This document shows, in pieces, positions 33,216 through 41,290 of a stretch of DNA of 64,000 bases. The position numbers and the translations under genes were made by a program. Source of the DNA: an uncultured Coriobacteriaceae bacterium (GTDB lineage Bacteria; Actinomycetota; Coriobacteriia; Coriobacteriales; Eggerthellaceae); contig URQU01000001.1 of the NCBI GenBank assembly GCA_900550055.1, positions 62,001 to 126,000 on the forward strand. The letters run 5' to 3'. Every line of letters starts with the position of its first letter. The stretch's first letter is position 1. The notes below the pieces were generated by a model. It saw nothing but the letters and a program-made list of their open reading frames with translations. It did no database searches and was not told the origin of the DNA.

Positions 33216-35180
33216 CTAGTTCAGGCCGTACTCCGCCAGAAGCGCCTGGCCGCCCATGGTGGTGGGGGCGGCGTCGCCGGCCTCGCTCAGGAAACAGGAC
33301 GGACGCACGATGGCCATGCGCTTGCCGTTCTCGCTTTTCACGCGCACCACCTGCATCTTCGTGCGCTCGGCCAGCTCCAGCTCCGCCTTGCTGAAATGCG
33401 ACAGCACCAGCAGGTGCTTGGCCTTCGCCACGCCGCCCATGAAGTCGCGGCGCTCGGAGTCCATGATGCGGTTGCGCTCGCCGTCGGTGCTGATCACCTC
33501 GAAGGCGTTGCGCTGCGGGAAGAAGCCGTCGATGCAGCCGACCACGAACATGTTGTCGTACTCGGTGCCGCACAGGTTCTGCGGCAGGCAGATGTGCACG
33601 ACGTGCGGGTCCTCGGTCCACACCGGGTCGGAGATGGCGGCCTGCTCGAGCTCGAGCAGGGTCTTCGCCGTCTCATCGCCCACCATGTCGGCGGCGACGG
33701 CCTCGAACTCGCTGATGCCCTCGGCGCCGATGGCCTTCATGAGGCCGAACCCGCGGCGCGTGGCGTTCTTTTCGAGGAAGTCCTGGCCGGAGCGCCATTT
33801 CTCGGCCAGCGTGCGAGCGCGCAGGAACGGCTCCTTCGCGCCGAACCCGGCGCTGCCCACCTGCTGGAGTGCTTGATACAGCGTAAGGCCCTCGGCCTCG
33901 GCGAAGTCCTGCAGGCCCATCCAGGCGTCGGAGTTCGTCAGTGCATTGTCGAAGCCGCACCAGCTGCGCCACGCGATCATGTCGGTGGGGTCGGCCAGCA
34001 GGCCCAGCTTCGTGTACGCCACGAGCGCACGGGAGCGCGTGGAGTCGCGCGGGTCGCCCGCAAGCGTGCCGGCGGCGCCGGCGGCGGACACGTTGAAGCC
34101 GCGGCGGCGCAGCATCTTCTCCACCATCACGGCCCAGCGGCGGTTGGGGACGACGACGCAGGTGAGGGCCTCGCGCGCGTCCTCCTGGCCGTCCAGCAGC
34201 TTGCGCAGGTACTTCGTCAGGCCGTTGAGCTCGTCCTCGGGCGTGTTCCACTTGATGGACTGCACGCCCTGCGGCAGGCCCTCGGCCCCGGCGGCGCGCT
34301 CGATGGGCGTGGCGTTGCCGGCGATGTAGGCGCTATCCATGTCGCCTTCGGTGCACAGCGCGTCGGCCAGTGCGATGACCTGCGGGTTTCCGAACGCGCC
34401 CTGCAGATGGAACACCTCCACGTCGCGGCGCACGGCCTCGAACTTCAGGAATCCCTCGATGTAGGGGTGGTTGCCGCGCTTGGACATCATCTGGTTGGGG
34501 TTGCCCGTCACCATGATCTGCTTGTCGGCCAGCAGGCACAGCGCCGTCTGCTCGGCGTGGGAGAAGTTCTGGAAGTCGTCGGCCAGCACGTAGGCGAAGC
34601 TGCCGCGAGCGCCCTCGCCGGCGTCGCTTTTCAGGAAGTCGGCGGCAAGCATGGGCGCCTCGCCGGCCAGCATGGCGCCGCGCAGCTTCAGGATGCGCGT
34701 GGCGTAGGCCAGCAGGTTGTCCGCCGCAGTGCCGGCGTTCCACTCCTCGCGCGGCTCGTAGCCGGCCATCTTGCGGTCCAGGAAGCCCAGCATGCTGCGT
34801 AGCTTGCGCGGATGCTCGCCGATGGTCTTCAAATCCTCCAGGAAGAAGTTGTACTCGGCGCTGTTGAGGATGCGCGGCACGCGGCCGGTGGCCTCGCGGG
34901 CGGCGGGCTGGTCGAGCACCGACACGGCGGCGTCGAGCGCGGTGCACACGCGCACTGACAGGGCGGCGCCGATGAGGTTTGCGGGAAGGGCGCGGCGAAG
35001 GCGTTTGCGGAAGGCCTGCGCCGCGAAGGCGTTGGTGACCGCTACCAGGATGGATGCGGGAGCTTCCCCGTTTTGGATAAGGTGCGCGCAGCGCGCCACG
35101 AGCGCCTGCGTCTTGCCGCTGCGCTCGGCGCCCTCGACCTTGGCGAGGCGCCCATCGAATGCGGCGATGGTATCTATCAT
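33216..35180 (-). CDS. Degenerate UvrD/Rep-like superfamily 1 helicase
   Basis: A 654-residue protein with the layout of an SF1A helicase. Walker A is GAERSGKT (about 18-25). The Walker B equivalent is LADDFQ (Asp201-Asp202, where DEFQ is expected). A motif III-like MVTGNPNQMM and a motif V-like CLPQNLCGTEYDNMFVVGCIDGFFPQ are present. The motif VI-like SERRDFMGGVAKAKHLLVLS has Lys586 where the arginine finger of TRAK is normal. The catalytic Glu and Arg finger are thus conservatively replaced, so ATP hydrolysis may be weak or lost. It lacks the nuclease domain of AddA/AddB. The ATG is preceded by GGGAG. No operon partner was recognised except a tiny upstream frame. Confidence 0.75.
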   Translation of the reverse strand: MIDTIAAFDGRLAKVEGAERSGKTQALVARCAHLIQNGEAPASILVAVTNAFAAQAFRKRLRRALPANLIGAALSVRVCTALDAAVSVLDQPAAREATGRVPRILNSAEYNFFLEDLKTIGEHPRKLRSMLGFLDRKMAGYEPREEWNAGTAADNLLAYATRILKLRGAMLAGEAPMLAADFLKSDAGEGARGSFAYVLADDFQNFSHAEQTALCLLADKQIMVTGNPNQMMSKRGNHPYIEGFLKFEAVRRDVEVFHLQGAFGNPQVIALADALCTEGDMDSAYIAGNATPIERAAGAEGLPQGVQSIKWNTPEDELNGLTKYLRKLLDGQEDAREALTCVVVPNRRWAVMVEKMLRRRGFNVSAAGAAGTLAGDPRDSTRSRALVAYTKLGLLADPTDMIAWRSWCGFDNALTNSDAWMGLQDFAEAEGLTLYQALQQVGSAGFGAKEPFLRARTLAEKWRSGQDFLEKNATRRGFGLMKAIGAEGISEFEAVAADMVGDETAKTLLELEQAAISDPVWTEDPHVVHICLPQNLCGTEYDNMFVVGCIDGFFPQRNAFEVISTDGERNRIMDSERRDFMGGVAKAKHLLVLSHFSKAELELAERTKMQVVRVKSENGKRMAIVRPSCFLSEAGDAAPTTMGGQALLAEYGLN

Positions 35181-35775
35181 GTGAAACTCCCTTCGGTAGC
35201 GGCTATCTGGGGCCCCGCCGCGTGCGCGTGGCGCACGACGGGGCGGTTTTCAAAAGGTGGCGGAGGCGTTGCCGCGCAGGCGGCGCCTTCCGGCGGGCGC
35301 GGCTGTTCTGCGGCGGGGCGCGCTCGCGGCCCCCGCAAAAGGCCTTTAGGCCTCGAACACCTTGCTCGTGCCGTCAGTATACTCCACGGTCCATGTGCGG
35401 TACGTCGGCGCGAACGTAGGCTCATCAAGTTCGAACGAAACCCATTTCTTAATGCGCAAGAAATGGGAGGTGGTTTGCTCTTGACGTTGGGAGCGGTTTT
35501 CTTTGTGGGAAAACCTGCGGGATCGCTAGGACGTGGCAAAATACGTTCCGTACCACGGGTAAGCGTGCTCAAGCCGTGCATTCGCGCATCCCGCGCCGCA
35601 CGCGCCAGTTTGCCGGGGGTTCCAGAACACAATCGATAAGCAGGGGTTTGCCCGCACGGGCCTTCTGGTGTTGCGCGCTTGCTCCGGCGCCGCTTCCCGC
35701 GCAAGCGGGCAGCGCCGGCTGCGCCTTATACCCTTTGCGTCGATTGTCCGGTCAACGTGTGCGAAAGGATGCGGA
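35181..35775. other. Divergent intergenic region between helicase and MFS genes
   Basis: About 600 bases. The only coding-like element is a short minus-strand frame at 35346-35459 (listed separately). Otherwise GC-rich hairpins but no family-like frame. Confidence 0.5.
35346..35459 (-). CDS. Possible short ORF or gene remnant upstream of the helicase
   Basis: The minus-strand frame from TTG 35459 encodes 37 residues with protein-like composition: RIKKWVSFELDEP, then TFAPTYRTWTVEYTDGTSKV, ending VFEA. The frame stays open upstream to 35528 but has no ATG or ribosome site. A perfect 10-bp inverted repeat CCCATTTCTT/AAGAAATGGG (35441-35467) lies across its start. It may be the C-terminal remnant of a lost gene or a small protein with an unusual start. 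Confidence 0.35.
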   Translation of the reverse strand: MRIKKWVSFELDEPTFAPTYRTWTVEYTDGTSKVFEA

Positions 35776-37176
35776 ATGCAAGGAAGATCATTGGTTGCGC
35801 TGCTGGTCGTTCTGTACGCCAGCGCGTTTTTGGCAGGGTTCAACGAGAACTTGGTGAACATGGCGCTCATGTCCATCATGGGCGAGTACGGCGTCGACTC
35901 GGTTGCGGCGCAATGGCTGGTCACGGGCTACATGATCGTGGCGACCATCGTGGTCATGTGCATGGCGTTCATGTACCGCCGCTTCAAGCTGCGCCCCCTG
36001 TACTTCGCCGCCGCGGCGTTCACGCTGGTCGGCTCGCTCATGGGGTTGTTCGCCTCGAGTTTCGAGCTGCTCATGGCGGCACGTCTGGTGCAGGCCGCGG
36101 GCTCGGGCATCTTCATCCCGCTCATGATGAACACGGTTCTGGTGGTCGCGCCGAAACGCAAGCTGGGGACGTTCCTGGCCATTGGCGGCTGCGTGATCAC
36201 GTTCGGCCCCGCCCTAGCTCCGACGGTGTGCGGCGCGCTGGTCACCTCGTTCGGCTGGCATAGCGTGTTCGCGGTGCCTCTTGCCGCCATGGCCGTGCTC
36301 GCCTTGGTGGCGCTGTTCGCGGTCAAGAACATGGGCTTCTCCCCTGCTCACCTGGATATTCCGTCGACAGTGCTCTCGGCGGTGTTCCTTTGCGCGCTCA
36401 GCCTGGGCCTTGTAGAGCTGACCATCGATGTCGCGGTTGCGGTCGGGTCGCTTGCGGTGGCGGTGGTCACGGCGGTGCTGTTCGTGCTGCGTCAGCTGCG
36501 CTGCGAGCACCCGCTCATCGACCTGACGCCCATGAAGAGCCGTGCGTTCTGGCCGTCGGTGGTGCTGACCACCATCGCCATGATGGGCAGCTTCAGCATG
36601 AGCGTGCTGCTGCCGCTGTACCTGGAAGGCGGCACGGGCCTGACGGCGTTCGCGGCCGGATTGCTGATGCTGGTCCCGGTGCTGGCGAACGCGGGCACCA
36701 CGCTTCTGGGCGGCCGCATCATGGATGCGCGCGGCGAGTGGCCGCTGCTTCCGGCGGGTTTCGCGGCCATCGCCGCGGGCTTCGTCGTGATGGCGGCGCT
36801 GGCCCCCACGTTGTCGCTGCCGGCGGCATTCGTCGCGGCGTTGCTGATCATGGGCGGCACAGGCTTCATCTTCTCGCCCTCGCAGACGGCGGGCCTGCGT
36901 GCGCTGCCGCCTCGGCAGAATCCGTTCGGCGTGGCGCTCATGACCACGTTCGTGCAGATCGCGGCCTGTATCGGCCCTTCGCTGTACACGGGCATCATGT
37001 CCACCGCCCAGGCAGGAGCCTTGGCGGCGGGCGCCGGTGAGGCGCTTGCGACCGCGCAAGGCTTCTCGATCGCCATGGTGGTGGCCGCGTGCGTCGCCGC
37101 GGCAGGTTGTGCACTCGCGCTGGTTTATTCGCGTGCCGCGGTGAAACGCGATGAGAAACGCGCAGGAAGCATGTAA
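35776..37176 (+). CDS. MFS drug exporter (DHA2-like)
   Basis: A 466-residue membrane protein with about 13-14 hydrophobic segments. N-terminal ALLVVLYASAFLAGFNENLVNMALMSIMGEYG and VAAQWLVTGYM are typical of the DHA2 (EmrB/QacA) branch, where LxxALxxI and QWxxxxYxL are conserved. R-F/G-x-K-x-x-P-type loop 2-3 (YRRFKLRPLYF) and the motif C region LAPTVCGAL are present. Likely proton-driven efflux; the substrate is unknown. ATG 35776 follows GAAAGGA. No regulator is adjacent. Confidence 0.9.
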   Translation: MQGRSLVALLVVLYASAFLAGFNENLVNMALMSIMGEYGVDSVAAQWLVTGYMIVATIVVMCMAFMYRRFKLRPLYFAAAAFTLVGSLMGLFASSFELLMAARLVQAAGSGIFIPLMMNTVLVVAPKRKLGTFLAIGGCVITFGPALAPTVCGALVTSFGWHSVFAVPLAAMAVLALVALFAVKNMGFSPAHLDIPSTVLSAVFLCALSLGLVELTIDVAVAVGSLAVAVVTAVLFVLRQLRCEHPLIDLTPMKSRAFWPSVVLTTIAMMGSFSMSVLLPLYLEGGTGLTAFAAGLLMLVPVLANAGTTLLGGRIMDARGEWPLLPAGFAAIAAGFVVMAALAPTLSLPAAFVAALLIMGGTGFIFSPSQTAGLRALPPRQNPFGVALMTTFVQIAACIGPSLYTGIMSTAQAGALAAGAGEALATAQGFSIAMVVAACVAAAGCALALVYSRAAVKRDEKRAGSM

Positions 37177-37193
37177 AATAGACGTAAGCGAAT

Positions 37194-37224
37194 CTGCGGC
37201 GCGCCTTCACGGGCGCGCCGCTTT
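37194..37224 (+). terminator. Terminator-like hairpin after the MFS gene
   Basis: GCGGCGCGCC pairs with GGGCGCGCCGC around a TTCAC loop and is followed by TTTA, 20 bases past the MFS stop. Confidence 0.6.
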
Positions 37225-37258
37225 AGCGTTAGCACACGAAGAGAAACGAGCGCAACCC

Positions 37259-37561
37259 ATGGCTATCACCGGCAAGCAGGTCCGTCAGCTGCGCAGCATG
37301 GCGAACAACTTGAAGCCCACCGTCATCGTCGGCAAGGAAGGCGTCACCGCCAACATCCTCAAGCAGGTTAACGAGGGTCTTGAGGCCCACGAGCTCATCA
37401 AGGTCAGCGTGCTGTGCGAAACGGGCAGCCAGGCCGCCGAGGCCGGCCGCGAGATCGCCGATCAGGCCGAGGCCGAGCTGGTGCAGGTCATCGGCAAGCG
37501 CGTGGTGCTCTACCGCGAGACCACCCGCGACGACATCGAGAAGATTCAGCTGGTGAAGTAG
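37259..37561 (+). CDS. yhbY: YhbY family RNA-binding (CRM domain) protein
   Basis: A 100-residue single CRM domain: ITGKQVRQLRSMANNLKPTVIVGKEGVTANILKQVNEGLEAHELIKVSV, a GxxG-type IF3-C-like fold, ending VQVIGKRVVLYRET. YhbY proteins associate with the pre-50S ribosomal subunit. The start is set by the conserved MAITGKQ; a GAGAAACGAGCG stretch precedes it. It stands alone. Confidence 0.95.
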   Translation: MAITGKQVRQLRSMANNLKPTVIVGKEGVTANILKQVNEGLEAHELIKVSVLCETGSQAAEAGREIADQAEAELVQVIGKRVVLYRETTRDDIEKIQLVK

Positions 37562-37605
37562 GCAAGCCAGCAAGCCGGCAAGCAGGCCGGCAAGCAGGCT
37601 TTCCA
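37562..37605. repeat. Short GC-rich direct repeats after yhbY
   Basis: Tandem AAGCCGGC/AAGCAGGCCGGC units (AGCAAGCCGGCAAGCAGGCC and so on) directly after the yhbY stop. Confidence 0.5.
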
Positions 37606-37639
37606 ACGCTGTTGCGCGGCTTTAGGCTTCGCAAAGCAG

Positions 37640-37670
37640 ATCGGGCCCCGGCAAACGCCGGGGCCCGATT
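37640..37670 (+). terminator. Strong GC hairpin after yhbY
   Basis: ATCGGGCCCCGG pairs with CCGGGGCCCGAT around a short loop and is followed by TGCG. There is no clear T-tract. Confidence 0.6.
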
Positions 37671-37700
37671 GCGTTCAGGGATGAGCCGGCCTGACTCCCG

Positions 37701-37789
37701 GTTCTGGGCGGTTTTCCGCCGCACACCCCCCCTCAGGTTCCGCACCCTTCAATTTCTGGGTGTTTTACAGAAAAAAAGGCCCGGCTCAC
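37701..37789. repeat. Second cluster of the CTGGGCGGTTT repeat
   Basis: GTTCTGGGCGGTTTTC at 37701 and TTCTGGGTGTTTTACAGA continuing AAAAAGGCCCGGCTCAC at 37753. The second matches the longer copy at 32900 over about 40 bases with few changes. Confidence 0.6.
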
Positions 37790-37832
37790 CTAGCTCGAAC
37801 TCCTGTCTGGTCTTCGCGGATAGCCCTAGAGT

Positions 37833-38245
37833 CTAGAATTCGGCGATCGCTTCCACAAGAACCGTCGAACCCTCCATTCCTGCTGGCCACGCCTCGAAAG
37901 CTGCACGTGTACCATTTTGCGAAACAGGCGTGCTGCCCGTTGGGGAGTATGGGACCCATCCCCAATTCGGCTCTAATTTTCGTAAGAAGCGCGAATTCGA
38001 TCGTTGCTCTTTTCGATAGATTCCCCCAGTTCAATAATGGAATACTCGGGAGAATAGTTCTGAAACTGGTTTGCCGCAGGGATGGCGTTTCCGTTGCTGT
38101 CAATTGTGGAAAGGGAGAACGAAAACCGAGGCTCGCTGTTTGTTGCTTCGGTGGTGTCGGCAATGGCGAAACTGGGAGTTACCAGGCCGATTCCAGCTGC
38201 TGTTGCCCCTAAGAGAAAAGCTCGTCTTGAAGGATTAGTTTGCAT
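37833..38245 (-). pseudogene. Tat-type secreted protein gene interrupted by a frameshift
   Basis: The frame from 38245 encodes a twin-arginine-like signal (NPSRRAFLLGATAAGIGL, then SFA) and about 60 mature residues, then stops at 37973 after RASYEN. Slipping back one base at that stop gives a continuous, protein-like continuation (LEPNWGWVPYSPTGSTPVSQ, then ...EAWPAGMEGSTVLVEAIAEF) ending at 37833. The whole product would be about 137 residues. No canonical slippery heptamer is evident, so a mutation or a sequence error is more likely than programmed frameshifting. The family is not recognised. It lies downstream of a lipoprotein gene on the same strand. Confidence 0.6.
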
Positions 38246-38311
38246 ATCAAGCTCCTATTCCTGAAGACCGTCTGCGCTATTCGCAGTCACAGGCTTTATG
38301 CCGTGGTTGGC

Positions 38312-38341
38312 GAAAATGTTTCAAATAATTGAAACATTTTC
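38312..38341 (-). terminator. AT-rich inverted repeat between lipoprotein and secreted-protein genes
   Basis: GAAAATGTTTCAA and TTGAAACATTTTC form 13-bp perfect arms with a 4-base loop. It may be the terminator of the lipoprotein gene or an operator for the next one. Confidence 0.55.
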
Positions 38342-38375
38342 TTAAATTGAAGCATAGGGAGTTTGAAGAACGCGT

Positions 38376-38978
38376 TTATGCCGTGCGTTTTTGCACGATG
38401 AAGCGGGGGCCGTGGTATGCGTCTTTGGATTCCTCGGGGCCTTCCTCGTGATTGAGCGCGGCGATATACGCATCGGTAGGGGCAATGCGATAGTAATAGG
38501 AGGTTGAGGAGTTGCTGCCTTCAAATGTGATTGCGAGCTCAGAGTTTGCAAACTCCTGAAAGGCGCACGCACTGTCGAGAGACAAGGAATCGGTGATAAC
38601 GTTGCAATATAGGAAAAACCCTTCTGCGGCTTTCTCTGCCGTGATAGTGACGGAATCCCCCCATGCGCCCGGTGTACTGCCGATTTGGATATTGTTGTTT
38701 GTGGATTCGTATGTGACCCATTCGCAGTATTCGTTTGGCTGAGCCGTTGCATTCAGACAGAGAACGTGATTTGCGTTGGTTTCGTCATAAAAGCCCCTCT
38801 CCAGGGAAAGGACACCGGAATCAAGGAACTTGCTATCGCCTTCGCTTCTTGCGTTTGCGTAAAAGGCGAGTTCGCCGTCTGCGTTTTGTTGTGGTGTGCA
38901 CGCAGCCATTGTGAATAAGAAGCATATGCCAAACGCGAGGGAAAAAATCGTTGCCGTAAGACGCGGATGTTGTTTCAT
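38376..38978 (-). CDS. Predicted lipoprotein of unknown function
   Basis: A 200-residue protein with a lipoprotein signal peptide: a basic start (MKQHPR), a hydrophobic stretch and a lipobox-like MAAC (Cys27). The mature part is acidic and beta-rich looking, with no recognised domain (QNADGELAFYANARSEGDSK, SVTITAEKAAEGFFLYCNVI). It is divergent from an ECF sigma factor gene 100 bases away and upstream of a secreted-protein gene on its own strand. It is AT-richer than the window average. It could be a target or sensor of the sigma factor (inference). Confidence 0.75.
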   Translation of the reverse strand: MKQHPRLTATIFSLAFGICFLFTMAACTPQQNADGELAFYANARSEGDSKFLDSGVLSLERGFYDETNANHVLCLNATAQPNEYCEWVTYESTNNNIQIGSTPGAWGDSVTITAEKAAEGFFLYCNVITDSLSLDSACAFQEFANSELAITFEGSNSSTSYYYRIAPTDAYIAALNHEEGPEESKDAYHGPRFIVQKRTA

Positions 38979-39080
38979 AAAAATCGCCTCCTTGTCTGCT
39001 TTACGCGTACGAGGGTTGAAATGTTTCGATAGACACGGGGTTTCATACTTGTTTGAAAGGTTAGCTTATGCGGGGAGAAT

Positions 39081-39593
39081 ATGAGGTGTGATACGGCCGA
39101 GGATGTACGGAAGGCAATTGAATCTTATGGGGATAGCGTTTGGCGGCTTGCTCTTGCGATGACTCGTTCGCATCATTTGGCGGACGATGTGTTTCAGGAA
39201 ACGTTCATAAAGCTGTGCTCCTCGCAAAGGAATTTTGACAGTAACGAGCATTTAAAGAACTGGCTGCTCAAAGTAGCAGGAAATCAGTGCAGGAGCATGT
39301 TTCGAAGCAGACGGTTAAGGGGCGAGGTGTCGCTTGATTTGCGCTGCCATGATGCGGCGGTTCTTGATGATGGTTTTGACGGTATCGAGGTATCCGATTG
39401 CCTCAATAAAGCACTCGCGGTTTTAAATGCAGCCGAACGCGAGGTTGTGTATTTGCGCGTGGTCGAAGACATGACGACGAAGGAAATTGCGAAGGCACTG
39501 GGATGCCCCCATGCAACGGTAAGGACTCGTCTGCGACGTGCGCGAAATAAGGTCATCGAGCAATACAGGGAAGGGGGTTGCGGTGAAGGCTGA
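39081..39593 (+). CDS. ECF-type RNA polymerase sigma factor
   Basis: A 170-residue sigma-70 family protein with region 2 (ESYGDSVWRLALAMTRSHHLADDVFQETFIKLCSS, the -10 binding helix) and region 4 (LAVLNAAEREVVYLRVVEDMTTKEIAKALGCPHATVRTRLRRARNKVIEQYR). The short linker and lack of regions 1 and 3 define the ECF group. The ATG at 39081 has a GGGGAG close upstream. Its 3' end overlaps the next gene by 11 bases, the usual sigma/anti-sigma coupling. The group could not be assigned further. Confidence 0.93.
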   Translation: MRCDTAEDVRKAIESYGDSVWRLALAMTRSHHLADDVFQETFIKLCSSQRNFDSNEHLKNWLLKVAGNQCRSMFRSRRLRGEVSLDLRCHDAAVLDDGFDGIEVSDCLNKALAVLNAAEREVVYLRVVEDMTTKEIAKALGCPHATVRTRLRRARNKVIEQYREGGCGEG

Positions 39594-40296
39594 TCAGCAA
39601 AACAAGTGCGCGGATGATGATGTGTTGTATGGTGCGTTTTGCGCAGATTTGCGAGATGGTTTTGCAGGCAAGACGGCGCCCGCGGATGTCGTCGAAAGGA
39701 TGACGAGACGCGTTTCGCTGAAGGAGGAGACAGCGACTGCGTCTAATGCCGCTGCGGGTAAGCGAGCAGGTCAGAAGTCTGCTTTTGTCGTGACAGCAGT
39801 AGGGGTTGCAGCTTGTCTGGCTTTGCTGACTTGCTTCGTGCCGCTTCGGTTGCCGTCAGCAAATGCCGATGTGGTGGTGAACGAATGCCGATCCATTCCT
39901 CGAGATGCTATGGCGTTTACTGGATATTACCAGGTAGGAGACTCGGTGCGCGTCCAGTTTGAAGCTAACTTCGAGTGGAGGGAGCCGGGGGTTTCCTCGG
40001 TTACTTATAGCGTAACGGCTGATGGGGTTTCGGTTTGGCTTGCTGACGAAACATTTTCGCGAGGCAGTGGCACCATGGAGGGCGATGGCAAGCAAGCAAC
40101 GGCTTACTATTCTTGCACGGAAAATGGCTCCGCTTTTGCTCGTTGCCTGATAACGGTTGACTTAGGTTTGGCTGGCGAAGTGGAGCGAAGTCATATCGAG
40201 CAAGCGGCCCGTGACGCCTTAGCGGGTGTCGAGGTTAATGCGAGCGCTCAATTGGACAGCGGCGAAAAGAAGGACGCTAGCTGCGAGATTCTTTAG
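39583..40296 (+). CDS. Single-pass membrane protein, candidate anti-sigma factor
   Basis: A 237-residue protein starting at GTG 39583 (AAGGGGG upstream), inside the sigma factor's last codons. It has an N-terminal cytoplasmic part of about 55 residues (ADDDVLYGAFCADLRDGFAG...), one membrane helix (about 60-80, SAFVVTAVGVAACLALLTCF), and an extracellular domain of about 150 residues with no recognised fold (VQFEANFEWREPGVSSVTYS). Coupling and topology fit an anti-sigma factor, but no zinc-binding HxxxCxxC motif is present. The assignment rests on context. Confidence 0.7.
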   Translation: MKADQQNKCADDDVLYGAFCADLRDGFAGKTAPADVVERMTRRVSLKEETATASNAAAGKRAGQKSAFVVTAVGVAACLALLTCFVPLRLPSANADVVVNECRSIPRDAMAFTGYYQVGDSVRVQFEANFEWREPGVSSVTYSVTADGVSVWLADETFSRGSGTMEGDGKQATAYYSCTENGSAFARCLITVDLGLAGEVERSHIEQAARDALAGVEVNASAQLDSGEKKDASCEIL

Positions 40297-40339
40297 TGCG
40301 TTCTGCCCTATATAGATGTTGTCGGGATGCGCACATCGC

Positions 40340-41290
40340 CTACTTCAGGCACCTGCAGAGCCACTGGTTGCCGGTGTTGGCGGCGTGGGGGCAGCCGATG
40401 CAGGTGGGTGCATCGCAGAGTTGCGCGCTTTCGGGTGCGCCGCAGAAATCCCGCAGGTCAAGCGCGGGGTTGGCGACATCGGGTTGCGTCCCGGCGGTGA
40501 TGCCTTCCGGCGCGTCCGCTTCCGCCGGGTTCTCTCCCGCCGCATCTGCCAGCTGCATCGCGCGCACCACCATGCTGGCGAACTGGCGCATGCCCAGATT
40601 CGTGGGGTGCGTGCCCTCGAGCGAGTCGTAGTCGCGACCGAACGCGCGCACGTCGGCCACGCGGCAGCCTTCGGCCGCAGCAGCATCGCGGATGGCGGCG
40701 TTGTATTCGTCCAGGTGATGGCCGCGTAGGCGGTAGCAGAACTCGGGATGGTCGACGCCGTGCGTGCGTCCGGGCAGCAGCGTGATGCAATACACCGCGG
40801 CCTTAGGGGCGGCCGCGCGGATGTTGCGCAGCATGGTTCGGTACGCCGCGCCGAAACGTTTCACGGCATCGGCGGGCGCGGCGCCGGCTATCTGCTCGGG
40901 AACGGTTGCCGGGTCGATGCAGCGCGGCATGGCGTGGCTGCGGCCGGCGGCCTGCGCCTCGGCGCCGCCCCAGCCGTAGTCGTTGATGCCGATGAACACG
41001 AGCACCGCATCCGGTGCCTGGCCGTCGGGTCCCAGCAGGGCGGCTGCGCGTTCGGGGCTGCTGGCGGCGGGGAAGCCCGCGCCCTCGACCATGCTGCCTG
41101 ACCAGGCGCTATCGGCAAGCACGGTTCCGCCGAGCGCGCGCACCGCGTGCGACCACCATGTGTCCTCGGGGCGCAGCACTCCGGATCGCTCCAAGCGCTC
41201 GTCGTTGTAGAACAGCGTGTAGCCATCGGGCGCGCACCCCTCGAAGGTGCTGATGGAATCGCCCATGATGGAGAACGTCTTCGCGGGCAT
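40340..41290 (-). CDS. SGNH/GDSL hydrolase with Cys-rich C-terminus
   Basis: A 316-residue protein with SGNH blocks: block I FSIMGDSISTFEG (Ser nucleophile), block II Gly (SAWSGSMV), block III VFIGINDYGWGG (Asn), and block V DSLEGTHPTNLGM (Asp/His). The last ~45 residues hold six cysteines (FCG, LCD, TCIGC, LCRC), suggesting a metal-binding or disulfide module not typical of this family. No signal peptide is visible, so it is probably cytoplasmic. The substrate (ester or acetyl group) is unknown. Convergent with the anti-sigma candidate. Confidence 0.85.
   Translation of the reverse strand: MPAKTFSIMGDSISTFEGCAPDGYTLFYNDERLERSGVLRPEDTWWSHAVRALGGTVLADSAWSGSMVEGAGFPAASSPERAAALLGPDGQAPDAVLVFIGINDYGWGGAEAQAAGRSHAMPRCIDPATVPEQIAGAAPADAVKRFGAAYRTMLRNIRAAAPKAAVYCITLLPGRTHGVDHPEFCYRLRGHHLDEYNAAIRDAAAAEGCRVADVRAFGRDYDSLEGTHPTNLGMRQFASMVVRAMQLADAAGENPAEADAPEGITAGTQPDVANPALDLRDFCGAPESAQLCDAPTCIGCPHAANTGNQWLCRCLK

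Noticed and set aside
32913..34802. 629-codon plus-strand frame opposite the UvrD-like gene
   Set aside because: Repetitive Ala/His/Gly/Leu composition typical of an antisense frame; the minus frame has helicase motifs.
37970..37980. Programmed -1 ribosomal frameshift in the Tat-type secreted protein gene
   Set aside because: The bases at the stop do not form a canonical X-XXY-YYZ slippery heptamer in the right phase and no obvious downstream pseudoknot is seen; mutation or sequencing error is simpler.
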